A stretch of DNA of 64,000 nucleotides from Annulohypoxylon bovei var. microspora. Taxonomy: Eukaryota; Ascomycota; Sordariomycetes; Xylariales; Hypoxylaceae. This document shows positions 13,003 to 24,775 of this stretch, piece by piece. The stretch lies in assembly GCA_022836615.1 (NCBI GenBank), contig MU405221.1:1-64000 (forward strand), in the 5' to 3' direction. The position numbers were made by a program, and so were the translations under genes. The notes below the pieces were generated by a model. That model had not been told where the DNA came from and did no database searches. It saw only the letters and a list, made by a program, of their open reading frames with translations. Position 1 is the first letter of the stretch; each line of letters opens with the position of its first letter.

Positions 13003-16000
13003 ATTTTCTAGAATTATCGGACTTAATGTGAAGATACTTAGCGAGGGGTAAAGGATAGTTCGTAGGGCTGAGCGACGAAGTCGCCAAGTTGCCAAGCGAG
13101 AAGTCGATTGGCAATATTTAAGAAGCCAAGAGATTTGGAGACAACTCAAGATTCTGGCTTTTCGTCAGCTCTTTATTTGTATCGGATCCTGCTCTTCCTA
13201 AGTATGCCAAGAATCATAGATGGTCTTTGCATACGCGGCTGGATATTGATTCTCACAATGAGTTGGCACGTCCTCATAGAATTAGTGGTGCTGTGCCGCG
13301 TGCATGCAGGACGCTGTTTAATTTTGGACGACTAGATACTCTTGGCATCGACCTAATCTGATTGAACCGTTACATGCTAAATCCTACATGTAGTGAAGGC
13401 GGTGGCTCAGCTGGGATATCTACGCAAATCAAATAATAATACCTAGCATATATCCATAATTGGAAAACGACCTGAACGAATTGTGGGTGGTTATTTCAGC
13501 CATTCCTGTCGGGGTGTTCCAGATATCATGCTATTAGCTGTATGAGAGTGGCTCCTTGTCAGCCCTAACTGCAGCTCTCGTTTATCAATGCCGGTGCGAT
13601 ATTAGAGTTACATAAGTCCGGTTTAGGAAACGAAAACGATAGCGAGCGTGCAATATCAATACCTGCCCAACTGGTTGAAAATATCTGAAGCAATACCCAG
13701 CTTTACCTCCTGAAATATTAGCAGAAAATATGAAAGGGAGCTCAATGCGATTTCAAACCACCAGTGCTATCGGATTTCAACAAATACCTACCTAAAGAGG
13801 CCGCCTATGTAAGTCCGTAATTTGGAGGCTCATCTTCGGGCTGAGCAGATTTCGCTTTCGCTCACACAGGCGGTATTCAGTGAAGGAAAAAAAAAGCATG
13901 ATACTCGCGGCCCTTGCTTAGGGCTGTATCACGGTCAGCATACTGGCTATTGACGTCGACACCTTAAGCCACGTTCACTAGCAACCGCATACGGAAAGTC
14001 CAGGAGACTGGGACTGACTCAGATCTTTCGTATCACAGACTCGAGTTTTGATGATTGGCGATTCTTCGTCCTATGAGATTCGCATAAGAAAGATTCATAT
14101 CAATGACGACAGCGAATAAATATGCCGAGTTCTACATCAGTCGGTGTTATCGCCGTGTGAAACATTCGTAGGTATGATAGCATAAATAAATGTGGAATTC
14201 CGACACATTCAAAATTTGGTGATATATATGTGCGCATAGAAATTATTAAGGAGGAAGAAATCATAAAGGATGTCCTTAGGTTTGTGTTTTATTTATACAG
14301 CAAAAGAGTTACGTAATCAATTATTACACACCAAGTAATCGCGATCGGTACCAAAAGTTACTTGACGTCACAATAGTATTCGCAAAGCGCATAGTTAATC
14401 TTAATAAAATGCACCTTAAGTACTAAGTAGGTAAGCATTGGGTATAATGACTTAAAGCATTGCTAGTTTTCGAAGTCGTTTATGTACTTGCGGCTAGTAG
14501 GGCGGACAATTCGCCGAAGGTAATAGAGTTTCATGGGCGAATTGAACGATGAGGAAATACAATAAGAAATCATTTATATGTTCAATACGAAGGTCAAGGC
14601 TGCCCAGTGCGAGATTAAATAAGCAACGAGTAAATACTGTATTAGCTTTAGGCTGGAGGCTTCCAAGGTTACACATAATAGCGATCTTTCCACTATATTC
14701 TAGTGAATAATCGTTATAGCTTAGGTAGCCTAATCACTATAAAAAAAGTCACACGGTGCGAATATTTACACCTTGAGCAGAGTAGCGGTTACCTACCTAC
14801 CTATATATAGTAGTCGCCCTCTACATATATAAGAGACGAGGCGGGTAGGCCTTTCTCAGCGATTTCTCAAGTGGTTTCATGTACAACTAAATCATTGACA
14901 TCCAGAAACCTCTCGAGCACACAGGCATATTCTTGCCCATCAAAGTGTTCTAGTAGAATGGAGATATTCGGCATGTCATAGGGCGCGGGCAAAATTTGGC
15001 CTAAGAAGCACCGGGTGGGTCACCATATTAATATACATACTAGAGTGCCGCAGACCGGAAGGTTGTGTGGGTTACATACACCGCCTAAAACATAAATGTC
15101 ACAAGGTTATCCATCAAGGTCCTCAAGTAACTCGCGATGTCTCTATTATCGGTCTTTTGCAACCTCAACCCGAGTTTAGACCAATGAATAGACATTGACC
15201 AACTGCCACGAAGGGCGTTTCTCTTAGTCATTTGATGCGAGCACTTTAGAAAAGGTCGGTGAGTTAGTCTAACTCGGCTACTAACAAGACTATTCGACTT
15301 GAGTCTAAATATGCAGTTGGCGTGCTCACCGAAAAACAACCTCTTTCAGCTTACCTAGAAAACCATAGTAAATAGAAGGGATCATTTAAAGGTGGAAGAT
15401 GTTTTCGATCTTTCTCTGATAATCTGAAGTCGAGGCGCTAAAACATGGATACAACCCTGCAAATGTCTGGGGTGTCATCTATGGATTTATTCGCCGCATT
15501 TCTCTCGAGAGTCCACAGCGGGAACTAAAACGTCACTTTAGGAAAATTAGAAAAAAGACCCTGATAGCTAACCCCTACTACGTACCTAAGTGTGCATGCA
15601 GCGTGTAGATCAAGAAGATGTTGCTACACTAACATTTGCTTTTGAAGGGTCTGTGCAAGACTGAACAATATCTTCGGTAAACTTGAGGTTCTAAACGAGA
15701 CCTACTACTACCCACTTTACGAATGATACCTACCTACATATCTAGGTAGATATACCTTTTTATGATGAGAAATACTTAGCATCTGATATCTCACCTTCAG
15801 AAAACTCTTCATAGGTGAAAGGCAGGTGTTAACTTTCAGCCTCAAAGCCTCATCTCGGTGTATTGAAAGTAGGAACAACCTTGATGGAGGCCGTAGATTT
15901 ATGTGGGACTAAGTGTTCGTTATTACTAACTCTCTTAGCAAGATTGGCCATCAAGGTTCCCATCGGACACAGCTTAGCAAAGCTTGGCATAGCATCATAA

Positions 16001-16462
16001 GTCAGCTGGCCAATCAGGTACGCCTTATAAAACAGCCTCTGCCCCTTCCCGCGGCGTTACATAGGCGAGTAGGTAGCCACCCTTTAATGATCGACAATTA
16101 CACTAAATAGAACCTTCCGTCTAACATTTTCATCACAAACTTGTTGTTACGGCCGTTTCTCTTCCTATATCCTCCTAGATCTTTATATAATATATTTGAA
16201 CTTCGTCTTTATATTCTTTGTTGAAATATTGTACTTTACTACTTTAGAGCAGAGCCTCGAACATTGCCGAAAGCGTCTTGACTCATATTTCCACGTGCAG
16301 GTGCTAGCAGCGATTACCAGATCATCGGGTCTCGCACTGCACTCAACTCAACTCCATGTTCTCCATAACCTCTTTTTCGTCTTAAGCTGCCGAGGGAGGA
16401 CGGGCTACTGCAGGCACAAGGCGACGTCGTGCTGCAAGATTTGAGACAAAATCTAGCCCACC
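13003..16462. other. Gene-poor 3.4-kb stretch
   Basis: No ORF has a family signature, and no chain of splice-linked frames could be built on either strand. The longest open frames (about 60-85 codons) look random. Several copies of the dispersed ACCTAGGT/ACCTACCT motif occur, for example near 14,796 and 15,727. The last 300 bp before 16,463 are presumably the promoter of the ZIP transporter gene and include a TATATAATATAT run near 16,184. Confidence 0.5.
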
Positions 16463-18143
16463 ATGGAGGTTGCTGAGATCGACAATGATACGAGGGGATG
16501 GATCATGTGCCTAGTGAGCGGCGTTGGTGGGTGACATCGATCACATGCTCTCCGCGACGCTCGTCTGATATACTGACTGAATCTACTATAGCTTGCGTGA
16601 TAGGATCCTGTATTATTTGTGTCGATGTAGTCGTACGGCTCTTCCCCGGCAAGAAGGACTTCCGAATACAAGAGAGTAATACGTTTCTCGCTTGCTCACT
16701 GAGTTTGAGCTTCGGCGTCATGGTAAATCTCACCCCTTACTGAATCCTCACCTCTAATTTATATCATGGACGAACTTCTCATATTGTATGCTCTAGATAT
16801 TCATGTCATTATACAGCATGTTGCCCGAAGCGAAGGATTACCTTAAGAAGGGGGGGTTTCCAGATCAGACAGCGGGTTTCATCTTGATGGGATGCTTCGT
16901 TGGTGGTTTCGTGGGAATTCAAATACTTTCGAGATTTTTTCATCGGTTTTTACCTTCGCATGTTGTCGATTGCGACCACAGCCACGACGACCATGCTTTA
17001 GATAGCCATAGCCACTCTCAGGAGAATGGCCTTAGCAGGAGGCTATCATCCCATGCTCATAGCGTCGGTAGACGTCATCAGTCCATGCATGTCCATTTTC
17101 ACGGTTCAAAACCCCATGCTGGTGAGAATGGACACACAAGTGAAGTTACGCCACTGCTTTCAAGAGAAGTCACAAATGAGTCACATCATGCTCGACCGCT
17201 CAGGAGAGCGGAGACTGCTGGTCCTACAGAGACTGCCCCTCATGTTATTATGCGCGGGACTCGCAGCCGGGCTGCGACGTCCGAGAGACGACCGTCGATA
17301 TTGCAGAAGCGGGTTATGTCTTTCGTGAAGGATACCAAGGCGAACTGCGATGAAGCTGGCCCGTGCTATGGATATTCAGATCCATGCGGCCAAGAATGTT
17401 TCAAGCATCTTTCCAACAGATCGGGGCTCTTATCCCGAGCCCCGACTACTTTACTCCGTACTACCACCGCCGGGCATAGCGATTCGTGTATCGATACCGT
17501 GGAAGAGGACGGCGACCATGATAACTCGACTGCGGTGAGTCCTACATTTCGGACGAGTCGAGCGCATTCGCATGACGTTCACTCCGAACACGAAGATGTA
17601 TGCTTCTCTGAGACATCAGAGGACATCGAAGCTCAACACCACCACCACGTCGCCGAAAATGCCTTTCTCTCCATCGGCCTTCAGACCTCCGTCGCCATCG
17701 CACTCCATAAATTTCCCGAAGGCTTCATTACCTACGCCACGAACCACGCCAACCCGGACCTCGGATTCAACGTGTTCCTGGCGCTCTTCGTGCACAACAT
17801 CAGCGAAGGGTTCGCCCTCGCATTGCCATTATACATGGCTCTACATAGCAAGGCGCGCGCGATACTTTGGTCATCGGTGCTGGGCGGCCTGTCGCAGCCT
17901 TTCGGAGCCGCCATCGCGGTGCTGTGGTTTAAGCTGGCCCAGCACCACTCCAACATCGCCCCCGACGCCGCCGCCTACGGCTGCCTGTTCGCCGTCACCG
18001 CCGGCATCATGGCCAGCGTCGCCCTCCAGCTCTTCGTCGAGAGCCTGAGCCTGAACCACAACCAGAACTTGAGCATTCTGTTCGCGTTCCTCGGCATGAC
18101 CCTGCTGGGCCTCAGCAACGCTTTCACCGCGCACGCGCACTAG
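16463..18143 (+). CDS. ZRT3: ZIP-family zinc transporter, ZRT3-like (vacuolar zinc export)
   Basis: Three exons, 16463-16526, 16592-16722 and 16797-18143, give 513 residues. The joins restore the N-terminal segment with CIICVDVVVRLFPGK and IQESNTFLACSLSLSFGVM, then IFMSLYSMLPEAKDYL. A long His/Asp-rich loop, probably cytosolic, fills roughly residues 95-350 and ends in a run of His. The conserved ZIP core follows: the metal-site motif HKFPEG at about residue 369 and HNISEG at about 398, then two or three C-terminal membrane segments. In yeast Zrt3 releases stored zinc from the vacuole; assignment to this subfamily rests on architecture and the N-terminal motif. Introns are GT...AG with CTATAG and CTCTAG acceptors. 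The gene is convergent with PEX8. Confidence 0.85.
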
Positions 18144-18722
18144 CCCCGAGTCCAGAAATCGGGTTATATGGGTTGGAAGGGTATGATGGCGGGAAGATGG
18201 AAAGTTTGTGTTTTTTTTTTTAATTATAACTACTCCTCTTTTATCTCGGAAATTAGGTACTGGACGGGATCGGGCTGGCTGGGCTATGGATCGATTGGCG
18301 GCATTATGCACGGCGTCCTCGGAGGGCTTTTGCGGGTACGCGGGCACGAGGTACGTTGGCAATGTGCGAAAACAACTGGGTAGTCAGCGCTGTAAATCGC
18401 AAGCGAGCAAGGAACTGGACTGGCTGCAAGCCTCGCAATGGCTCATTAGTATAGTATAGTATGAAACTGGCTCATACAGTGTTCGAATGGAAACTGACAC
18501 GACACTGCTCAGCTACTTGGTCTAAATGCGTTGTGTGTGAAACTATTCTTATTAACTGACGGCATTCGATACGTTGAAGTCGACTCTTTTGTATATAATG
18601 CATATTGTTAGATATGTATGACTATCTGTATGTAAGTAGGTACCTACTTATAAATATGGATGTATCCATCTCGAACACGCCCAAGGACTCATATGTATGA
18701 CCGACTTAGACGGGACATCATA
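18144..18722. other. Convergent intergenic region
   Basis: It holds the 3' ends of the ZIP transporter (+) and PEX8 (-). A T10 run at 18,212-18,221 and AT-rich sequence at 18,590-18,660 may serve 3' end formation. One AGGTACCT palindrome lies near 18,638. No gene is seen. Confidence 0.5.
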
Positions 18723-20837
18723 CTACAACCTGCTACCTTCCCTCCCCTGCTCTAACAAAGCGCCACTCATCATGAACTCCCCACCATTACTACGTGGCTG
18801 TCCAAAAAGCACCATCTCGCGCCCGCCATTTGTGCCCCACCACGCGACGCCCACGGCGCCACGCTCAACATCCATCTCCCCGCTCACCAGCACATCCCAG
18901 AAGCGACGTCGCGTCACCTCTCGCATGGCAGGGTCTGCAATCAAATTCATCGACTCGGCGGTGCGCGTGAGCCATTCCTCGACAGCGTGCAGCGGAAGAT
19001 AGGGCAGCGCGTCTATAATGGCGAGGACCAGAGCCGTCTGTTCGGAGACCGGGCCCTTGTCATCCTTCTTCGCGCCGGGGGCAAGTTTGGATTGCTCGTT
19101 TAGCGGCAACAGGGGCTCCGTCGAGGCCTCGACGGCGCGGAACCGCAGCATCTCGAGCATGGTCTCGGAGAGCTCTGGCTCGGAGGCGGAGATGGGGAAA
19201 GGGGGGCTGGTGATCTGCATGACGGTGCGGAAGGCAAGGCGGAACTGGCGCGGGGAGATGCGGGACGGAAAACAGGAGAGTAGGGCGTCGATGTAGAAGG
19301 GGATGAGGGAGGCGGCCAGAGGGCTGTGCTGCGGGCATGAGAGGGTTGAGAGCACGGACGAATGTGCTGACTCGAATAGCTCGAGCGTTAGGGATGATTG
19401 GGGGCTGTTGGCCGGGCTGGCGAGCCAGGAGGTTGTGGGGGAGAGGTATGCTGTTGCGGGAGTGATGATTAGATTCTCGCACGCGGGCGTGGGCAGCGAG
19501 AAAGGAAGGTGTTCCGCCGTGTTTAGGTAGAAGAGGCTTAGGGCTTGGATTGCTGGGGACGGCACCACATTGCTCGTTTGAGGCGGTGGCGGCTGCGTGT
19601 CTTGTAGGAAGGACATGCAAGCATCCGGATATCGTGTGATAATATCTAGAGAAGTGAGGTAGGTAAACTCGTACACCTGGAATGAACCTGCCCCTTGTCG
19701 TGTGGAAATAAAGGACAAGTTACGTAGGGAGTGCAACGTCTTGGAAGCTACCATCGGGGCTGTTACGTCGTTCCTCATGAGCGGATCTAGGAGACACCGC
19801 CCGATAATTGGTTGGAGAGATGCGACCACGGCGAACATTATCTTCTTGAATAGCTGCCATAACTTTAGATAGGGACCTTGGAGCGTCTCGCGTGAGAGAG
19901 CTGCGGCTTCGACTGACAGGTCGATGGTAGAAAGGGGGCAATGGGTCCATTTTTCTAATAGTCCCGCCGTGAAGTCAAATAAAGCTTTATGCGTCTGAAG
20001 AACTACACCAGGGTCGGCAGTATGTTGAACGGCGAACGGTACAAGTCGTGACAGAGGGCCCATATTCTGGGCCAAGGGTCGACTCTCAAGTATCTGGAGT
20101 CTGGTGACAGAGTGTGATTCGGGATGCCATGTTATGGTCTTTCCCGGTGTAATATCGCGCATAATTGACGAAACAAAATCGCCGTGTTGGAAGCCTTCGT
20201 CCCCGAGCATCGCTTCAATGATTGCCGGTAGGAGGATGTTTCCATTGAATAGCTGTTTGGCCGATTCCGAAAGGATAGGGAACGCGTATGTCAATGCTAG
20301 CACGACAGCACCACGCCCTAACAGCCCCGATCTCTGGGGGTCCTCTAGTGCTAGGTTTGCAGCTGATACGACAGCTCTTTCAAGCATTGATCGCAAACTC
20401 CAGGACAGTGATCTTCTATCCTCACCCTCCATACCCATGAGGATGCCTGTCAAAACTAGCATATGCTGCCATCTAGTCGATCTATCATCTGTTCCCTTCG
20501 CGATTGCGCGTGCCCAATCCTCGCTATTGACTCCACTTCCTATTGGTAGCCGTCCTCCTGGGTTGTTCGCATTCTCTACTTCGTTTTTCCGTATGTTGAT
20601 GGCGGCGGTGTTGTATACACTCATGATACGCAGGCAAGTACGTAGTCCATCCGGAACCTGCCATATTGAACGCGCGGTAAGGAAATGTGAAGTGAGGAGA
20701 GATAGGTTAAGCGGATTATTGAGGTTAGTTAGGAGCGTAGTCGTCGTCGCGAGTATCTTGTCCGTCTCGGCTGGATTGGAAGCATCTTGATAGGCTCGTA
20801 GGACCGTTGTCAACAATCGATCGGCCGGCATTTTCAC
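18723..20837 (-). CDS. PEX8: Peroxin PEX8 (intraperoxisomal import factor)
   Basis: A single exon of 704 residues without introns. The N-terminal region (RLLTTVLRAYQDA, then TSHFLTARSIWQ and LRTCLRIMSVYNTAAI) and the helical, low-motif body match filamentous-fungal PEX8, often labelled PEX17-like in databases. The protein ends in Ser-Arg-Leu, a good type-1 peroxisomal targeting signal, as expected for PEX8, which sits on the inner face of the peroxisomal membrane. There it links the docking complex (PEX13/14) with the RING complex during matrix protein import. The start used is the first Met; a second Met two codons later is equally possible. A divergent TMEM170-like gene lies 442 bp upstream. 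The family is otherwise poorly conserved, so the C-terminal signal carries weight in this call. Confidence 0.8.
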   Translation of the reverse strand: MKMPADRLLTTVLRAYQDASNPAETDKILATTTTLLTNLNNPLNLSLLTSHFLTARSIWQVPDGLRTCLRIMSVYNTAAINIRKNEVENANNPGGRLPIGSGVNSEDWARAIAKGTDDRSTRWQHMLVLTGILMGMEGEDRRSLSWSLRSMLERAVVSAANLALEDPQRSGLLGRGAVVLALTYAFPILSESAKQLFNGNILLPAIIEAMLGDEGFQHGDFVSSIMRDITPGKTITWHPESHSVTRLQILESRPLAQNMGPLSRLVPFAVQHTADPGVVLQTHKALFDFTAGLLEKWTHCPLSTIDLSVEAAALSRETLQGPYLKLWQLFKKIMFAVVASLQPIIGRCLLDPLMRNDVTAPMVASKTLHSLRNLSFISTRQGAGSFQVYEFTYLTSLDIITRYPDACMSFLQDTQPPPPQTSNVVPSPAIQALSLFYLNTAEHLPFSLPTPACENLIITPATAYLSPTTSWLASPANSPQSSLTLELFESAHSSVLSTLSCPQHSPLAASLIPFYIDALLSCFPSRISPRQFRLAFRTVMQITSPPFPISASEPELSETMLEMLRFRAVEASTEPLLPLNEQSKLAPGAKKDDKGPVSEQTALVLAIIDALPYLPLHAVEEWLTRTAESMNLIADPAMREVTRRRFWDVLVSGEMDVERGAVGVAWWGTNGGREMVLFGQPRSNGGEFMMSGALLEQGREGSRL

Positions 20838-21279
20838 GTCTCAGGTTTCGGATTTTGAGAACCAGCGTTCTAAACATTAAAGGTTTTATTCTTTCATCTC
20901 ATCGTTGGTTGAACTTAACGTTGTTTAGGTTAAAACTTAAGGAGTCGGTATTGGGTAATGATGAAGTATTGGAATGATACATACAGTACTAGCACTATCG
21001 TTGCTGCCCTGTATCGTAAGGAACCTTAGGTGGTGGATACGCTAGCTGGCCTGTCGGCACAGCGTCTAAATTTTACCGAGGCTCGACATCAATTGAACCT
21101 AATTTGTTCCCTGTAGTCCCGACCGCGGGAGCTTCCCGCTGTGTAGCCCCTGTCATTCCATCTTTCAGCTCTAAACTCCACATCCTCTAAATACTTGATT
21201 TCATGGAATCAAACCTTTTCACAAAATACTACCGTCTTAGACTATTGCCCATTTTGGGGGCAATAACCTGAAGGGCCAG
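20838..21279. promoter_or_regulatory. Divergent promoter region, PEX8 / TMEM170-like gene
   Basis: A 442-bp spacer between two divergent starts. No strong TATA box is seen. It presumably holds both promoters and 5' leaders; no specific factor site was recognised. Confidence 0.45.
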
Positions 21280-21851
21280 ATGGCCACCATACCGTGAGTA
21301 CCTATCATTTGATAACCTGACAACCACCACTTCACGATAGTATAATCCCGCTAACTATAACATGCCTATAGATCCAATTGCCATAACTATCCTCCCGAAG
21401 ACTACCACAGTCCTCAATTCCCATCCCTCTGCTGGCCTCCTCAAGACCCTTACTGCGCCATATATACAGTATGGGATTCGTGGCGATACACCCTTCTCTG
21501 GACTCTGATCCTCTACGCGCTGTTTCACCTAGGTGCTACGGGCATCGCCTTATCTATGCAGATCGGAAAACCACGGACGGTATGGAAATACCTACTAATT
21601 CTCCCGCTTGTTTACGCCTTTGTTGCGGGGGTTGAGGCTCTATTCACTGGGAGTATTGTTGGGCTAGTGTACGCAGCTTCTTCCGATCCCGTCCTTATGT
21701 CTCGGCAATTGACATTGTACACATTTCTAGGCTCGGCGCTGTCTATATTTCCGGATGCTATCAGATGCCGACGTGGATACCATTCATCTGGGGATGGATC
21801 AACACCTTGATCCTGATCGTCTCTTCCTTCACGATACAGGGAGGTCTATGA
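21280..21851 (+). CDS. Small TMEM170-like integral membrane protein
   Basis: Three exons, 21280-21293 (only 14 nt), 21372-21668 and 21731-21851, give 143 residues. Introns are GTGAGT...TATAG and GTACGC...TCTAG. The reading was built from conserved TMEM170 features: TVWDSWRYTLLWTLILYALF, the KPRTVWKYLLILPLVYAF segment, EALFTGSIVGL joined across the second intron to LGAVY, then MPTWIPFIWGWIN and the C-terminal SSFTIQGGL. Four membrane segments are expected. In animals TMEM170A shapes ER sheets and the nuclear envelope; the fungal role is not established. The second exon alone runs on into a false stop at 21,810, so the gene is easy to miss. Total coding length is 432 nt, in frame throughout. 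The 14-nt first exon is the least certain part. Confidence 0.75.
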
Positions 21852-23062
21852 AACCTCGTCTCTTGCCGAGTTGTCTAAGACCTCCAAAGACCCAAGAGTA
21901 GACAGCCTGGAGGCACACTCTAATGTGGCACCGATGTGTAGTCACGTTACGACAGGCTATACCAAACGGGAGCCTGTGTCCATTTGCTCCCCGCTTATTG
22001 CCGCGAAATAACCGACGTTAGGTGAGAGCATTGAGATAGTTATCGATCAGGCAAGGTTTAGAAATGAAGTAGACATATTCTCAAATCCATTGATATGAAT
22101 AGAAAGCTAACCAAAGAACTTAGGAGAAAGTTGATCGATATTATAGGATATATATTACCCAACCTGGTTACTTAAACCATACCGCCGAAATTAGGGAGTT
22201 TTCTTGAGTGCTGGGAGGAATGGAGGGAGGGAGAGAGTCATGAGCCGTTCCAAATTCATTGCAGCAGATATCATAAGAGATATACATTAGAATATTGTGA
22301 CACCGCACTCAATGAATTACAAGTTCACCACAGCAGATCTTAACATCTCATCTTGAAAAGTTAGGTACTATTTGTTCGCTTAAATTTTGTATCAATCCAG
22401 ATGCTCATACCCCATTTCTACTCTCAACACAGCAATGCCAGGAACACACGACATTATCATATAGAGAAACAAGACTAGTTTCTTAAATCACTTGTCTGGA
22501 GTTTCGGTTACCTAGCAATGTTGCACAATACATATCTATACATTTTTTGATAGTTGATGGTATTCACATGCAATTGTGTCGTTTGGAATTGTCAATACGT
22601 TCTAGATTTTGAGCTGCAGTAAAATACAATGCAAGGCAATTTAGTTTCGGCAGTGTCGTTCAATACCTATATATTTGGCCACATCAAAGCTATTAGAGAA
22701 TCTTTAAATTTCCAACTACCTAGGTACCTAGAAGACCTTAGTTAAGACGTACATAATCTAACGCGAATTCCCGCTACTACCTAGGTATACGTCATTGTGG
22801 TTGATATCTTCTGAGCTACTGCAGGCACGTCTCTATCACGAAGTCTATTCCATTTCCGATCGCGGTGTGGGCTTTTTGACGGGCAGAAAATACACCGCCC
22901 AATCGCTTTACGAACCTGTGGGTCTATTATTTCCAAACAGAACAAAAGAACGACAGGCTCTCGTTGCACCCAACACACCTATAAATCATGGATTTAATTA
23001 TCCGATTAGCTCGCCTTTGTCTTTGATATCGAGCAAAGAGGAAAACCCCTCTAAGTACCACA
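21852..23062. other. Intergenic region, no gene seen
   Basis: 1.2 kb downstream of the TMEM170-like gene and upstream of the STE14-like gene. It contains AT-rich patches and several ACCTAGGT palindromes (near 22,717 and 22,780). A short plus-strand frame around 22,795-23,080 overlaps the STE14 leader and looks non-coding. Confidence 0.5.
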
Positions 23063-24199
23063 ATGGAGTCGCCGCCGGATAGGTAAGTTTTGCTTTCTCT
23101 TTTTCGATGACTGCCAAACCCGCGTTTCGGGCAAGCGCTATATTGGGATTCACTCTTCATCCGCGACGTTTTTTATCACCACTAGCTGGATCCAGTAAAT
23201 TGTCTTAGCTTCGGTTGCGCCAATATGTTGTCACCCTCCGTATCGGACCCCACGCCAACACCAACGCCGACACCTACGCCTACGCCTACTACACCTAGCC
23301 TTACCGTGCTGACCCCTCTTCATGAGCACGATGAAGACGATGTGTCTTGGGCGACGGGTTTCAACACGCGGCGCCGCTCCCTCGCGCAGCTAGCCTCCAT
23401 CAATACCCGTGCAAACGATAGAAGTGCTAACTTGCTTCCGCTTCTAAGCCCCGTTGCGCAAAGCGCTCAAACGTCTCCCGAAAGGGCTTACCTTCCTGGC
23501 CAGTCGAAATCCCTCGAGGGCATTGCCATACGTTCCTTTTGCCTCGGCATATCCCTCGCTTTATCCATAGTAGCCGTATTATTGACCCTCGTCTTCACCT
23601 CCTCTCCTCTATGGCGCCTACCCTTTTTCGTTGGTGCCTTATCGACTTTTCACTTTCTCGAGTTTTGGACGACTGCAAAATATAATACTCCTGTCGTGAC
23701 CATCGGTTCGTTTCTCCTAACCGCGAATTGGCCGGCGTATGCGATCGCACACAGTACGGCATTGCTAGAATGCTTCGTCACAGGGCTGTTTTTCCCGAAT
23801 CGGTCTTGGGCGCCATTCTATAGTGGTCATATTATCTTGCAATTGGGATTTATCCTCGTGTTTACTGGTCAATTCGTCCGCAGTGCGGCCATGGTTCAGG
23901 CTGGCCAATCGTTCAACCATACTGTTCAACATCGCAAGAAGGATACCCACGTCCTAGTTACCACAGGCCTATATTCGTTTCTTCGTCATCCAGCTTACTT
24001 TGGGTTCTTCTACTGGGGGATAGGCACGCAGATGGTCTTGGGGAATCCGATATGTTTTGTAGCTTATACAATCGTCCTATGGCAGTTTTTCTCAAGTAGG
24101 GTAAGACATGAGGAGGCATTGCTCACCCGATTCTTTGGGGAGGACTATGTCCAATATAAGAAGAGAGTTGGAACACTCGTGCCCTTTGTTGGGAACTGA
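23063..24199 (+). CDS. STE14: Protein-S-isoprenylcysteine O-methyltransferase (STE14/ICMT)
   Basis: Two exons: a 20-nt first exon 23063-23082 with an ideal GTAAGT donor, and 23209-24199, giving 336 residues. The join yields MESPPDSFGCANM and runs in frame into the main ORF, so the start is better placed here than at the Met at 23,225. The N-terminus has a Thr-Pro dipeptide run coded by a microsatellite (about 23,251-23,293). Several hydrophobic segments follow, then the ICMT catalytic signature: LRHPAYFGFFYW near residue 265, GNP, and RVRHEEALL...FGEDYVQYKKRV at the end. The enzyme methylates the C-terminal prenyl-cysteine of CAAX proteins such as Ras and mating pheromones at the ER membrane. 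The N-terminal extension before the membrane domain is long for the family. Confidence 0.88.
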
Positions 24200-24775
24200 G
24201 TAGACTGACGCTGGAATCGGTATTAGAGAATGGCGTTTAGGCTGGTGTCTATGGGTGGAGTTATGATACCCTAATCTCATACTCTTTGGACAAATCAAGA
24301 CAATTGAAATCTTTCCATATACGTATTATGTGGAAATGTGATGAAATTTGTCTTGGATTAAGAAGGGACTCTTAATCCAGCGATGGATAGATGTATTAAA
24401 ACTTTCATCGGGTACATGCATATATGTAACACTTGGATATTTATACCTTATGGATAAGTGAATGTATCTTACTTATTCATCTATTAGGTTCATGAGTACC
24501 GAGCCCCATTATCGATAGGTGCTGTCAGACCTGTGTGGACCCACTAGTACGTAGCCACTCGAAATTTAGAAGGCCACGATTCAAGACGGGAAAGTCCAAT
24601 TCCTTTGGACAGCTTGCTTAACTGCGCTTCTAAATTTAAACATTTTTGGTTCAACCTTCGACCCAAATACAAGTACCGATTCTCTTTTTTAACAACTACG
24701 GATACAACACAACACATTTTGAGGTCTCATACGTAGTTATCAATAAAAGACCCTGTCGTAGGGCTAGTCTGCACC
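24200..24775. other. Intergenic region STE14-SEC63
   Basis: 576 bp between two co-directional genes, presumably the STE14 terminator and SEC63 promoter. AT-rich from 24,300 to 24,480. No coding signal. Confidence 0.5.

Noticed and set aside
15085..15339. 84-codon minus-strand ORF in the gene-poor region
   Set aside because: No motif, no splice chain, and codon usage unlike the neighbouring genes.
17572..18048. 158-codon plus-strand ORF inside the ZIP transporter exon
   Set aside because: Alternative frame of a clearly conserved gene; low-complexity Ser/Pro/Thr product caused by GC-rich codons.
19060..19620. 186-codon minus-strand ORF overlapping PEX8 in another frame
   Set aside because: Pro/Arg/His-rich shadow frame inside a conserved gene.
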